Origin: Sorangium cellulosum
GTDB lineage: Bacteria > Myxococcota_A > Polyangia > Polyangiales > Polyangiaceae
NCBI RefSeq assembly: GCF_004135735.1
Contig: NZ_CP012670.1
Coordinates: forward strand, 9,495,501 to 9,559,500
Length of the DNA: 64,000 nucleotides
Direction: 5' to 3'
A program made the translations under genes and the position numbers. Below the pieces are notes generated by a model that had not been told where the DNA came from, did no database searches, and saw nothing but the letters and a program-made list of their open reading frames with translations. This document shows, in pieces, positions 35,992 through 47,515 of the stretch; position 1 is the first letter of the stretch, and the number at the start of each line of letters is the position of its first letter.

Positions 35992-38900
35992 ATGAGCGGC
36001 AGAATGCAGGGCGCTGGCCGCGGCCGTGGCGGCGCGATGGCCACCGTGCGGTGGGGTGGATGGCTCGGCGGCGCGGCGTCGCTCCTCGTGGTCTGGCTCG
36101 CGGCGGCGAGCGCGCACGCTATCGAGCCGCGCGGCGCCGTGCTCGGGCCGGGAGACGCGACGGCCGCGCTGTGGCTCAGCAACAATGAGGACTACGCGGC
36201 ACGGGCGCGCGGGGCAGCGTCCAGCATCGCAGACATCGAGGAGGCGCGAGCGCGCAGCGGTCGCCCCACCCGCGGCGCCGCCGGAGACGCCGACCTGACC
36301 ATGTGGCGGTACCTGGTGGAGCTCGGGGCCGCGCGAATGGGGAGCGGAGATTACGCCGGCGCCGAGCCGCCGCTCGCGCGCGTGCTCGACGCGGTGGAGC
36401 GGTATCGCGCCAGGGAGCCGAACGGCACCGGCGCGCACGAGGTGCTCGCACGCGCCCTCGCGGTGCTCGGAGAGCTTCGCATGAAGCAAGGCGATTACGC
36501 CGCTGCGGAGCCGCTCCTCACGCGCGCAATGTACGGAGAAGACTGGCCCCACCGATCGGCGTCCGCGGCGCACCGTGGCGCCGTGGACACCCTCGCGCGC
36601 TTCTCCCTGGCGAAGGCGGAGTACGGCCGGGTCGACGCGCTGCTGAGCGCGGTCGATGACAAGACCCGCAGCCTGAATGCTCACCTCATCCTGGCCCAGG
36701 CAGAGCTGGAGATCGCCCGCGCGGACTACGGGCGCGCCGAGGGCCGCCTCCACGACCTCCAGGAATCCAAGTGCAAGTTCGACCAGCCCCTCACCGCGCG
36801 CTGCCTCCAGGACCTCGCCGACATCCACGCTGAAGCGGGCGATCCGGCGCTGGCCCGGCCGCTCCTCGAGCGCGCGATCGGCATCCTCGAGAAGCGGCTC
36901 GGCCCGGAGCACCCGAGCCTCGCCGCCGCGCTGGACCGGCTCGCGTCGGTCCTGCTGCTGCAGGGGGCCGACCCCTCGCAGGTCGAGCCGCTCGTCGAGC
37001 GGGCGCTCGCGCTGCGCGACAGCAAGCTCGGCGCAGACCACGTCGGGCGGACCACCTCCCTGATGCTCCGCGGCGACCTCGCGCTGCGGCGCGGCGACCC
37101 CGCGGCCGCGGAGCGCGCCTACCGCGACGCGCTCGCGCTGCGCGAGCGGCGCCTCGGCGACCGGCACCCGGGCGTCGCCGAGGCGCTCGCCGCGCTCGGC
37201 GAGCTCCAGGAGGCGGGCGGGGCCCCTCGGGCCGCCGAGCCGCTCTACCGGCGCGCGCTCGCCATCGAGGAGGCCGCCTTCGGCCCGGAGCACCCGCGTG
37301 TCGCCCGCGCCCTCGCGCGGCTCGGCCGGCTCCGCCTCGCCCAGGGGGAGATCCGCGAGGCCGTCGGCCTGCTCGCGCGCGGCGCGGACCTCCAGGATCG
37401 GCGCGCGCTCGCGCTGCTCCCCACCGCGAGCGAGGAGCACCGGACCGCCTTCGCCGGCGCGCTGGGCGACGAGACCGACCTGCTCCTCTCGCTGCACGCG
37501 GACGGCGCCCCGTCCGACGCCGAGGCGGCGCGCCTCGCCCTGACCACCGTGCTCCGGCGCAAGGGCATCGCCCTCGACGCGGCCGCGGACCGGATCGCCG
37601 CGCTCAGGGACCGGGGCGACGCCGACGACGCGCTGCTCCTCCAGCAGCTCGTCGACGTCCAGTCGCGGATCGTCGATCTCGTCGTCCGCCTCCCCTCCTC
37701 GCGGCAGCCCGAGGTGCTCCGCGCGGGGCTCGACGAGCTCGAGCGACAGAAGCGGGCGATCGAGGAGGAGATCGGCCGGCGCGGCGCCCCGCTGCGGATC
37801 GACGACGCGCCGGTCACCCTGGACCGCGTGGCCGCCGCCCTGCCGGAGGGCGCGGCGCTCGTGGAGCTCGTCGTGCGCCGCCCGTACCTCCCGGGGCGGG
37901 GCGGCGCCGCGCCGCGCGCGCCGGGCGCCTGGGGCGCGCCGGGCGCCTGGGGCGCGCCGCGGTACGCCGCGTACGTGCTCCACGCCGACGGCCGCGTCGC
38001 CTGGGCCGACCTCGGCGAGGCGGCGCCGATCGACGCGGCCGCCGGCGACCTGCGGCGCGCGTTCGCCGGGGCGCGCCGCGACCCGCAGCGCGCCGCGCGC
38101 GCCCTCGACGAGCGCGTCATGCGGCCGGTCCGCGCGCTGCTCGGCGGCGCCCGCTGGATCTTCCTCAGCCCCGACGGCGAGCTCAACCTGGTCCCCTTCG
38201 GCGCGCTCGTCGACGAGCGCGGGCGCTACCTGCTGGAGCACAGCTCGTTCACGTACCTGACGAGCGGCCGCGACCTGCTCCGCGCCCGGCACCACGCCCC
38301 GCGCCGCGCCGCGCCGGGGCTGCCCGCGCTGGTCGTCGGCGCGCCGGAGTTCGGCGGCGCGCTCCGGCACGCCCGCTTCCGCCGCGCGGCCCCGGCGGGC
38401 GCCGCGGCGCCGAGGCGCTCCGTCGACATGCGCGCCCTGTCGTTCCCGCCCCTGCCCGGCACGCTCCCCGAGGCCACGGCGATCGGACGGCGCTTCCCGG
38501 GGGCGAAGGTGCTCACCGGCCTCGACGCGACCGAGGAGGCGCTCAAGGGCGCGGCGCACCCGCGCGTCCTCCACCTCGCGACGCACGGGTTCTTCCTCCC
38601 CGACGCCGACGAGGCGCGCGCGGGCGGCGCCGCCGCCGAGAACCCGCTGCTGCGCGCCGGCGTGGCGCTGGCCTCGGCCAACCGGCCCTACGACGGCCCC
38701 GAGGACGGCGTGCTGACCGCGCTGGAGGCCTCGGGCCTGGACCTCTACGGCACGCAGCTCGTCGTGCTGTCGGCCTGCGAGACCGGCCTCGGCGAGCTGA
38801 AGCGGGGGGACGGGGTCCACGGCCTGCGGCGGGCGCTGGTGCTCGCCGGGGCGGAGACCCAGGTGATGAGCCTCTGGAAGGTCCAGGACCGCGAGACCCG

Positions 38901-39276
38901 CCGCCTGATGGAGGCCTATTACGAGAAGCTCGCCGCGGGCGGGGGCCGCGTCGAGGCGATGCGCCAGGCGCAGCTCGAGATGCGGTCTCGGCCGGAGACC
39001 GCGCACCCCTTTTACTGGGCCGCGTTCATCGTCTCCGGCGACGGCACCACCCTCGACGGCCGCGAGGTGGCCCCGCAGCCGGCCGCGCCGCGGCCCGTGC
39101 CCGCCGTGGCCGCCGTGCCCCCCGGCCCCCGCGGCTGCGCCTGCGACGCGGCGGGGGCGGCCGCCTCGTCCGGGGGCGCCGCGGGCGGCGCGCTCCTCGC
39201 GATGGGCGGCCTCGCCGCGCGCCACCGCCGCCGGAGGGCCGCCCTGCGCCGCCCCGCGGCCGGTCGAGGGGGGTGA
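35992..39276 (+). CDS. TPR-CHAT protease-like protein with MYXO-CTERM-like tail
   Basis: This 1094-residue exported protein starts at ATG 35992 behind GGAGGA. A signal peptide ends A-A-A-S-A-H-A near residue 43. Degenerate tetratricopeptide repeats fill ~100-470 (A-G-D-P-A-L-A-R-P-L-L-E-R-A type units). The CHAT domain (~620-1020) has the caspase-like dyad His865 in A-T-H-G-F-F and Cys929 in L-S-A-C-E-T-G. The tail has G-C-A-C, a hydrophobic segment and an Arg cluster, the layout of MYXO-CTERM sorting signals, suggesting outer-surface anchoring. Most CHAT proteases are cytoplasmic (caspase or gasdermin-type systems), so an exported form is notable. No gasdermin is adjacent. Confidence 0.88.
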   Translation: MSGRMQGAGRGRGGAMATVRWGGWLGGAASLLVVWLAAASAHAIEPRGAVLGPGDATAALWLSNNEDYAARARGAASSIADIEEARARSGRPTRGAAGDADLTMWRYLVELGAARMGSGDYAGAEPPLARVLDAVERYRAREPNGTGAHEVLARALAVLGELRMKQGDYAAAEPLLTRAMYGEDWPHRSASAAHRGAVDTLARFSLAKAEYGRVDALLSAVDDKTRSLNAHLILAQAELEIARADYGRAEGRLHDLQESKCKFDQPLTARCLQDLADIHAEAGDPALARPLLERAIGILEKRLGPEHPSLAAALDRLASVLLLQGADPSQVEPLVERALALRDSKLGADHVGRTTSLMLRGDLALRRGDPAAAERAYRDALALRERRLGDRHPGVAEALAALGELQEAGGAPRAAEPLYRRALAIEEAAFGPEHPRVARALARLGRLRLAQGEIREAVGLLARGADLQDRRALALLPTASEEHRTAFAGALGDETDLLLSLHADGAPSDAEAARLALTTVLRRKGIALDAAADRIAALRDRGDADDALLLQQLVDVQSRIVDLVVRLPSSRQPEVLRAGLDELERQKRAIEEEIGRRGAPLRIDDAPVTLDRVAAALPEGAALVELVVRRPYLPGRGGAAPRAPGAWGAPGAWGAPRYAAYVLHADGRVAWADLGEAAPIDAAAGDLRRAFAGARRDPQRAARALDERVMRPVRALLGGARWIFLSPDGELNLVPFGALVDERGRYLLEHSSFTYLTSGRDLLRARHHAPRRAAPGLPALVVGAPEFGGALRHARFRRAAPAGAAAPRRSVDMRALSFPPLPGTLPEATAIGRRFPGAKVLTGLDATEEALKGAAHPRVLHLATHGFFLPDADEARAGGAAAENPLLRAGVALASANRPYDGPEDGVLTALEASGLDLYGTQLVVLSACETGLGELKRGDGVHGLRRALVLAGAETQVMSLWKVQDRETRRLMEAYYEKLAAGGGRVEAMRQAQLEMRSRPETAHPFYWAAFIVSGDGTTLDGREVAPQPAAPRPVPAVAAVPPGPRGCACDAAGAAASSGGAAGGALLAMGGLAARHRRRRAALRRPAAGRGG

Positions 39277-39330
39277 GGCCCCCTGGGCGCCCCTCCCCCG
39301 GGGCACCCTCCCCCCGGTCGAGCCGCCGCG

Positions 39331-42300
39331 TCACGCCCGCGCCGCCGCCCCGGCGATCCACGCGCGCGCCTCGTCCATCAGCGCCAGCGTGAGCGGGCGC
39401 AACGTCACGCCCGCCCCGGCGGCCTCGGCGACCGCGTCCTCCAGGGCCTCGACCCCGATCTCGCCGCGCCGCGCCAGGTGCAGGAGCTCCCACAGCCGCG
39501 CGCCGATCGCGAGATCGCGGTCGGCCCCCGCCTCGGCGACGTCCCTGGCCGCGCGCGCGTCCGCCAGCGCGTCGGCGGAGCGGCCCGACAGGGCGAGGAT
39601 CTCCGCGCGCCGCAGCAGCGTGAGCGCCTCGCGGCGGTCGCGGTGGGCGCGCTGGAGCGCCGCGGCCTCGTCGGCCGCGGCGAGCGCGCCCTCGAGCTCC
39701 CCGACGCGCCGGAGCGCGTCCGCGCGCAGCGACAGCGCGCTCGCGCGCAGCGCCGGATCGCCGGCCTCGGCCGCCAGCTCGGCCGTGCGCGCGGCCGTCT
39801 CCGCGGCCTCGCCCGCGCGGCCCTGGCGGAGCAGGAACGCGGCCAGGTTCGTCAGCACGAGGCGGAGCTGGCCGCGCATGCCGTCCGCCTCGGCCTGGCC
39901 GGCGATGCGCTCGAGCCGCGCGATCGCCTCCGCGATCCGGCCGCGCTCGGCGTCGAGCACCGCGAGATCCGCCTCGATGTGCAGCCTGTGCCAGCGCGAC
40001 CCGAGCGCCTCGGCGATCGCGAGCGCGCGCGTGAGGTCCTCCTCCGCCACCGCGAGATCGCGGCGGTTCGAGGCGTAGTTCAGCTCGAAGCGCAGCACGC
40101 GCGCCCCGAACTCCAGCCCCGGCCCGGCCCGCGCCGCGAGCGCCACCGCCTCGCCCGCGAGCTCCATGGCCCGCTCGGGCGAGGCGACGCCGGCGAGCGC
40201 CATGCGCGCCTCGCACCGGAGGGCCGCGTCGGGCTGGGCGTCGGCGTCCGCGAGCAGCCCCGGGTCGTCGTAGCCCTCCTCGCGCAGCCCCCGCGCCACC
40301 TCCAGCCGGCAGAGCCGCCGCCGCAGCGCCACCTCGGCGCGGCGCGCGGGGAACACCGCCGCGCGCGCGTCGAGCGCGGCGAGCCGCCGCCGCGCCTCCT
40401 CGAGCTTCCGACCGCGCAGCAGGGCGCGCACCACGTCGATCTCGGCCGCGGCGCGCTCGTCCGGATCCTCGACGAGCGCGGCGAGGCGCTCGCCGAGCTC
40501 CACCGCCTCGGTGAACAGGCCGGCCGACATCGCCGCCTCCATCGCCCGGCCGAGCCAGCGCCGCGCCTCCGGGGCCGCGCCGAGGCGCTCGTAGCCGGCG
40601 GCCAGGAAGGCGGCGTCGGCGGCCGCCGCGGGCCGGCGGGCGAGGGCGTCGAGCAGCGCGCGGTGCACGCGGCGCAGCCAGGGGCGCGGCCGTACCAGGT
40701 TGAGCACCGAGAGGCGCACCATCTCCTGGACGAAGCTGTACTCCGGCCCGCGCTGCCGCCCCGCGGCGGCGGTGAGCAGGCCGGCGTCCACGAGCAGGTC
40801 CAGCGCGACCTCCAGCGCCTCGTCGTCGCGGCCCGTGGCCTCGGCGAGCACCTCCGCGCAGAGGCCGCCGCCGTGGAGCGCCACGGCCGCGAGCGCGCGC
40901 AGGGCGAGGCGCCCCTCGTCGCTCGCGGGGTCGAGGTAGCCGGCGAGGCGCGCGACCACGAGGTCGTCGACGCCCGGCACGCCGCGGTCCGCGAGGTCGG
41001 GCTCGGCGGCGTCCCAGACGCCCTCGCGGTGGACGAGCGCGCCGGTCTCGCGCCACGCCACGAGCGCGTGCACGATGAAGAACGGCACGCCGCCCGAGCC
41101 GCGCACGACCGCGCGCTCGAGCGCGGGCGCGACCGGGAGCGTGGCCTGGGCGAGGCGCGCGGCGTCCGCGTCGCCGAGCGGGCCGAGGGCGAGGTGGCGG
41201 GCGCCGGGGCGGGCGCGCCCGCGCGCCTCGGCGAGCAGCGCGCGGAGCGGCGGCGAGGGGCTCGGCTCGTCGCGCGCGGCCGCGAGGACGAGCAGGCGCG
41301 CGGGGGCGCCCCCGCGCGCCACCTTCGCGCCCACGCGCTCGAGCAGGAGCCGCAGCAGCGCGAGGGTGTGCGCGTCGGCCCACTGGAGGTCGTCGAGGGC
41401 GAGGACCAGCGGCGCCTCGGTGCTCGCCCAGAGCAGCGCGTCCTCCACGCCCTCCAGCGCGGCGGTCGTGTCCGGCGCGCCGGGGAGCACGCTCGGGGAG
41501 AGGGCCCGCTCGATCGCGTCCACGAGGAGGCCGAGCGGGCTCGTGGCGTCCTGTGGGAGCGCCTCCAGGGCGCGGAGCAGCGGCCGGAGGGGGCTCTTCC
41601 GCTCGGGGGAGCAGGCGGCGCGCAGGACGCGGTCCGCGCCGAAGCGCTCGGCCTCGAGCGCGGCGTCGAGCAGGCGGGTGCGGCCGATGCCGAGCGGCCC
41701 GGTGATCAGCGCGACGCGGACGCCGCCCCCGCGCGCCTCCGTGGCGAGGCGACCGAGCGCCGCGAGGGCGTCGCCGCGGCCGACCAGCGGGGCGTCCACG
41801 CAGGGCTCGGTCGGCGCGACGGTCTCGGTCCGCCGGGTCGGCCTGGCGCCCCGCGAGGCCGGCCCCGCGGCCTCCGCCGTCGGGCGTTCGGCGTGCGGGA
41901 CCGGGCGCGCGCCCCTCGCGGCCGGGGGCTCGGCCTGCGGGGCCGGGCGCGCGCCCCTGCCCTGCGCCGCGGGGGCGTCGGAGTCGAAGGCGTCCAGGTC
42001 GCGCGCGCCGGATCGCTCGCGCCCGGCGCCGTGCTCCGGCCTCCGGATCGGCGGCGGGCCGTCGCCGATCGCGCGCTCGAGCACGCGCTCGAGCTCGCGC
42101 GCGACCCACTCGGCGTGGCGCGGGCGCGCGCCGGGATCGGGGTCCAGGAGGAGCGCGGTGAGCTGCGCGAGCGGCGCGAGCGCGGGGGAGCCCGGCGGCA
42201 GGATCGCGTCGAGCCGGGGCGGGCGCCGCGGGCTCCGGACGAACGAGATCTCCCCCTCGGCCTCGCCGGGCGGGAGCTCGCCGGTGCACAGGCGGAAGAG

Positions 42301-43020
42301 GGTGGCGCCGAGGGCGTAGAGGTCGGCGGCGGGGGTGGCCGCGCCGCCGCGGAGCAGCTCCGGCGCGATGTAGCCGGGCGTGCCGACGAGGCGGGGCGCG
42401 GCCGCGCCCCGCGGCCGGAGCGCGGGGTCCTCGACGACGATGCCGAAGTCGATGAGCTTGTGGACCGGGTGCGCGGCGGGGCCGGGGCCGTCGCCGGGCG
42501 CCCGGCTCGCCGGGGCGCGCTCGACGATGTTGCCCGGCTTGACGTCGCGGTGCACGAGGCCGGCGCCGTGCACGGCCGACAGCGCCCAGGCCACGCCGAG
42601 CGCGGCCCGCGCGACCTGCTCGGGGCTCAGGGGGCCGGCCTCCTTGAGGCGGACCTCGAGGCTCACGCCCGTGATGTGCTCCATGGCGAGGCCGACCACG
42701 CCCCAGGCGTCGTCCCGGTGCAGGGCATAGAAGCGGACGATGTTCGGGTGCTCGACGCGGCAGAGGGCGCGCGCCTCGTCGAGGATCGCGTCGCGCCAGC
42801 GCGCGGCGTCGTCCGAGCCCGGGGACAGGCCGTCCGGGAGGAAGAAGAGCTTGACCGCGGCGTCGCGGAGCTTGCGCCCCTCGTAGACCTCCTCCGCGAG
42901 CCAGACCGGGGCGAAGCCGCCCTGGCCGAGCGGATGGAGCAGCCGGAACGGCCCGAGCCAGCGCTCCACGCCGGGGCGCTCCAGGAAAGCGGGCGCTGCG
43001 GAGGACGTGGGGGAGGCCAT
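39331..43020 (-). CDS. Ser/Thr protein kinase fused to AAA ATPase and TPR-like repeats
   Basis: This 1229-residue protein starts at ATG 43020. An upstream open extension to 43431 looks non-coding, but the ribosome site at 43020 is weak. The kinase domain (~23-310) has a Gly loop G-Q-G-G-F-A-P-V, Lys57, H-R-D (157-159) and D-F-G (191-193), so it should be active. A Pro/Ala linker (~330-405) leads to an AAA ATPase of the type found in large regulators. Its Walker A is G-P-L-G-I-G-R-T (441-448) with Arg in place of Lys, and a Walker B-like L-A-L-D-D-L-Q-W-A-D follows. The C-terminal ~450 residues are helical repeats. It is a cytoplasmic signalling hub; substrates could include FHA proteins such as the nearby activator, but that is inference. 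It converges on the CHAT gene. Confidence 0.92.
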   Translation of the reverse strand: MASPTSSAAPAFLERPGVERWLGPFRLLHPLGQGGFAPVWLAEEVYEGRKLRDAAVKLFFLPDGLSPGSDDAARWRDAILDEARALCRVEHPNIVRFYALHRDDAWGVVGLAMEHITGVSLEVRLKEAGPLSPEQVARAALGVAWALSAVHGAGLVHRDVKPGNIVERAPASRAPGDGPGPAAHPVHKLIDFGIVVEDPALRPRGAAAPRLVGTPGYIAPELLRGGAATPAADLYALGATLFRLCTGELPPGEAEGEISFVRSPRRPPRLDAILPPGSPALAPLAQLTALLLDPDPGARPRHAEWVARELERVLERAIGDGPPPIRRPEHGAGRERSGARDLDAFDSDAPAAQGRGARPAPQAEPPAARGARPVPHAERPTAEAAGPASRGARPTRRTETVAPTEPCVDAPLVGRGDALAALGRLATEARGGGVRVALITGPLGIGRTRLLDAALEAERFGADRVLRAACSPERKSPLRPLLRALEALPQDATSPLGLLVDAIERALSPSVLPGAPDTTAALEGVEDALLWASTEAPLVLALDDLQWADAHTLALLRLLLERVGAKVARGGAPARLLVLAAARDEPSPSPPLRALLAEARGRARPGARHLALGPLGDADAARLAQATLPVAPALERAVVRGSGGVPFFIVHALVAWRETGALVHREGVWDAAEPDLADRGVPGVDDLVVARLAGYLDPASDEGRLALRALAAVALHGGGLCAEVLAEATGRDDEALEVALDLLVDAGLLTAAAGRQRGPEYSFVQEMVRLSVLNLVRPRPWLRRVHRALLDALARRPAAAADAAFLAAGYERLGAAPEARRWLGRAMEAAMSAGLFTEAVELGERLAALVEDPDERAAAEIDVVRALLRGRKLEEARRRLAALDARAAVFPARRAEVALRRRLCRLEVARGLREEGYDDPGLLADADAQPDAALRCEARMALAGVASPERAMELAGEAVALAARAGPGLEFGARVLRFELNYASNRRDLAVAEEDLTRALAIAEALGSRWHRLHIEADLAVLDAERGRIAEAIARLERIAGQAEADGMRGQLRLVLTNLAAFLLRQGRAGEAAETAARTAELAAEAGDPALRASALSLRADALRRVGELEGALAAADEAAALQRAHRDRREALTLLRRAEILALSGRSADALADARAARDVAEAGADRDLAIGARLWELLHLARRGEIGVEALEDAVAEAAGAGVTLRPLTLALMDEARAWIAGAAARA

Positions 43021-43445
43021 CCAGGCGGCCGCGATGCTACCGCGGCCGGGGGTGCATCGGGGCACGTTATGGGAGGACGTGCGCCTACGCCAGCGCGTGG
43101 ACCCCGGTGCGACGCCGCAGGGCCGCGAGGGGCGGCGGCCCGAGCCCTCGTGCGACGCCCTCGTCGCACCGCGGGCCCTCCGGGCGGCGCTCTCCAGCGA
43201 CCGGCGGGTCGCGCCGCCGAGGCACGGAGGAGCCGTATTCCCCTCACGCGCCGGCGGGCGCTGTCTCTGCGGGGCGCGCCCTGGCGGCGCGGCGACGCAG
43301 GGCGGCGCGGCGCAGAATGCGGGTTGCGAGGTGTGGAATGCTGGTTGCCAAGAGGGTGGCCCGTGAGACCCAATCGCCGCACCGCGCGCGCCGGATCTCC
43401 GGAGGCGGGCGGGTGCTGCCCAGCGTTCCATCGCGGAGAGAAGCC

Positions 43446-43784
43446 ATGTCCCGAAGCCTGATCTTGATCCTCGTCTCGTCGCTCGCCGTCGCCGCCGCCG
43501 CCTGCCAGAGCAGCCAGCAGCAGCCTGCTGGCGCCCCTGTCACGGCCCCGCCCGAAGGGGCGCGCGCAGGCGCGACCCCGGACCCCGCGCCGGCCGACGA
43601 CGACATCTGCGCGGACCAGCAGCCGACCGGCGACCCGCCGGAATGCCCTTCAGGCTGCGTCTGGGATGAGGCCAAGCAGCGGTGCACGCAGCTCCGCGGC
43701 GTGATCGTCGACCAGCGCCCCGATGGCCGGTTCCCCACGGAGCCCCCGGCGACGTCGCCCACGACACCGGCCCCCGCGAACTGA
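43446..43784 (+). CDS. Small lipoprotein (112 aa)
   Basis: It starts at ATG 43446 behind GGAGAGAAG. The signal ends with lipobox A-A-A-C near Cys20. A Gln/Pro/Ala-rich linker is followed by a short Cys-containing segment (I-C-A-D-Q-Q … E-C-P-S-G-C-V-W-D-E-A-K-Q-R-C-T) and a Pro/Thr-rich tail. I do not recognise a family; the C-P-S-G-C-V-W-D pattern recalls small secreted disulfide domains. It is monocistronic, between a divergent kinase gene and a convergent hypothetical. Confidence 0.75.
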   Translation: MSRSLILILVSSLAVAAAACQSSQQQPAGAPVTAPPEGARAGATPDPAPADDDICADQQPTGDPPECPSGCVWDEAKQRCTQLRGVIVDQRPDGRFPTEPPATSPTTPAPAN

Positions 43785-43945
43785 CCCGCGCGCGCGACCG
43801 GCCGGGCGCGGCGCCCCCGACCCGCCCGGCCCAGGCCTCCTGAACCGCGACGTCGCGACGACGAAGCGCGGGGCGCTGCGCCGCCCGGAGGAGGCGTCGC
43901 CGCTCAATCACAGCGGGGAGCCCCCCGCGCTCGATCCGGGCCCGC

Positions 43946-44527
43946 TCACCGCGCGCGCTCGTAGTCGAGCGCCGCCTTCTCCACGACGTCCCAGTCCCTC
44001 GCCGCCCGCTCGGCCTCGGCCACGAGCTCCGCCGTGAACAGCGTGAGCCCCCAGATGCCGTTCTCGCGCCGGCGGAACGGGTAGCGCGTGCCGCGCGCCG
44101 TCTCGATCGTGGCCCGCTCGCCCGTCACCTCCACCTTCGCGATGCCGGACAGGTCGCGCCGCAGGCGCGCCGTGAAGCCCTGCCGCGTGGCCAGGTCGAC
44201 CCACACGTCCGCCCCGTCCTCGGCCTCCGCGTGCGCCCGGTACTCGTCGAGCAGGCGCGAGCGCTCCGGCTCCGGGTAGCTCGCCTCGATCCGCTCGCTC
44301 GCCTTCCGGCGGTAGTCCCGGATCGTGTAGGCCGCGTGCTGCGCCCGGTCCTCCAGGTACGCGAAGCACGCGCGCGGGTTGCTGCCCCCGATGTTGTACG
44401 CGATGCGGAGGTAAGCGCCCTCGGGCGTCGTGTCCGGCGGGAACTTGAGGAACCGGTAGAGGGCGAAGCCGAGCGCCACCGCGGCGACGACGGCGGCGCC
44501 CCAGGCGATGGCGCGGCGACGGGTCAT
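43946..44527 (-). CDS. Hypothetical membrane-anchored protein (193 aa)
   Basis: A single N-terminal transmembrane anchor (residues ~7-27) is followed by a soluble extracytoplasmic part with T-P-E-G-A-Y-L-R-I-A-Y-N-I and a helical middle rich in charged residues. A C-terminal beta-like part contains R-R-R-E-N-G-I-W-G-L. The composition and codon use are those of a real gene. No family is recognised; it resembles small envelope proteins with a NTF2-like or lipoprotein-type domain. It lies 24 nt downstream of the beta-barrel-like gene on the same strand, so probably one operon. Confidence 0.7.
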   Translation of the reverse strand: MTRRRAIAWGAAVVAAVALGFALYRFLKFPPDTTPEGAYLRIAYNIGGSNPRACFAYLEDRAQHAAYTIRDYRRKASERIEASYPEPERSRLLDEYRAHAEAEDGADVWVDLATRQGFTARLRRDLSGIAKVEVTGERATIETARGTRYPFRRRENGIWGLTLFTAELVAEAERAARDWDVVEKAALDYERAR

Positions 44528-44551
44528 GCTGCTTCCAGGTCGACGCGGCGC

Positions 44552-45430
44552 CTAGTCGATGTGCCCCCCGAACTGGAGGTACAGCGACGTCGCCTGCCTC
44601 CTGCCGAACGCCGGGCCGGGCGGGTCGTCCAGCGCGAAGAGCAGGCCGGCCCGCATGAAGAAGGTCTTCTGGCTGTCGTACACGAAATACGGCATCAGCG
44701 AGGCCTGCCCCTGATCGTCGTAGATCGACGACGGGGCCCACACCGTCTGGAGCGCCACGCCGCCGCCGAAGCCGGCGCGGCTCTGGAACTCGGGCTCGAC
44801 CTTCCCCTGGAGCACCACGCCGAGGTCGTCGTCGTCGTCGAAGGTCCCGCGCGGGAGGCCGTCCCGCATCGGGACGAAGAACGTGAGGTCGCCGCCCGCC
44901 CGGAGCACGAAGAAGCGCGCGAAGCGGTACTCGATGCCCCCCAGCCCGCCGATCGGGAGCGCGTCGGCCGCCCAGAGGTGGAAGTCGTAATAGCCCATCG
45001 CCGCCGCGCCGTAGGCCGTGGCCCAGCGCCAGTCGTAGTCGTCCACCATGCCGAGCGGCAGCCCGGCGCGGCCGCCCGCGTACCACGTGAGCTTTCCGCT
45101 GATGTCAGAATAGTAGAGCGTGAACGTCGGGTTGCCGAGCCCCGCGCGCGACTGGTCGCGCGGATCCTCGAGGTCGCCCGGGCCGTCGAGGGCGAGCGCC
45201 AGCGGGAACTTCAGGTTGATGAACAGGTCCGGCGTCGGCTCGAACTGGATGAACGGCACCGCGGCGAGCGACGTGCCGAGCCTGCGGTTGCTCCACAGGT
45301 AGAGGTCCGCGCCCGCGTCCGAGCGGTGCACGACCGGGTCCCAGGCGAGCGCCTCGGCGGGGGCGGCGAGGACGGGGGCGGCGGCGGAGGCCGCCAGGGC
45401 GAGTGCGAGAAGCCATCGGGGCGTGCTCAT
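44552..45430 (-). CDS. Predicted outer-membrane beta-barrel or periplasmic protein (292 aa)
   Basis: A Sec signal (residues 1-~22, A-A-P-V-L-A) is followed by alternating polar/aromatic strands (L-Y-L-W-S-N, T-L-Y-Y-S-D, G-Y-Y-D-F-H-L-W, M-P-Y-F-V-Y-D). The protein ends A-T-S-L-Y-L-Q-F-G-G-H-I-D. Regularly spaced Tyr/Trp/Phe and Gly, and acidic turns such as D-D-D-D-D, fit an outer-membrane barrel, though no named family is recognised. The upstream neighbour is divergent. Confidence 0.7.
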   Translation of the reverse strand: MSTPRWLLALALAASAAAPVLAAPAEALAWDPVVHRSDAGADLYLWSNRRLGTSLAAVPFIQFEPTPDLFINLKFPLALALDGPGDLEDPRDQSRAGLGNPTFTLYYSDISGKLTWYAGGRAGLPLGMVDDYDWRWATAYGAAAMGYYDFHLWAADALPIGGLGGIEYRFARFFVLRAGGDLTFFVPMRDGLPRGTFDDDDDLGVVLQGKVEPEFQSRAGFGGGVALQTVWAPSSIYDDQGQASLMPYFVYDSQKTFFMRAGLLFALDDPPGPAFGRRQATSLYLQFGGHID

Positions 45431-45521
45431 CTCGAGGCTTTGCGTACCGACATCCTGGCCGCGCCGTCAACCCGCGGCGCGCCCCTTCCTGGAACGCCGG
45501 GGCGCCTCTAGGATGCGCCCC

Positions 45522-47387
<1,866 letters not shown>

Positions 47388-47515
47388 GCCGGCGCGGGCG
47401 GGCCGCCTCGACGGACGCCGTCGCGCGCGCGCGGGCGCGGGCGCGGGTGGGCCGCCCCGACGGGCGCCAGATCGTGCTTGCAGGCGCGGGCGCTGCGCGA
47501 GGAAACTCCGCCGGG

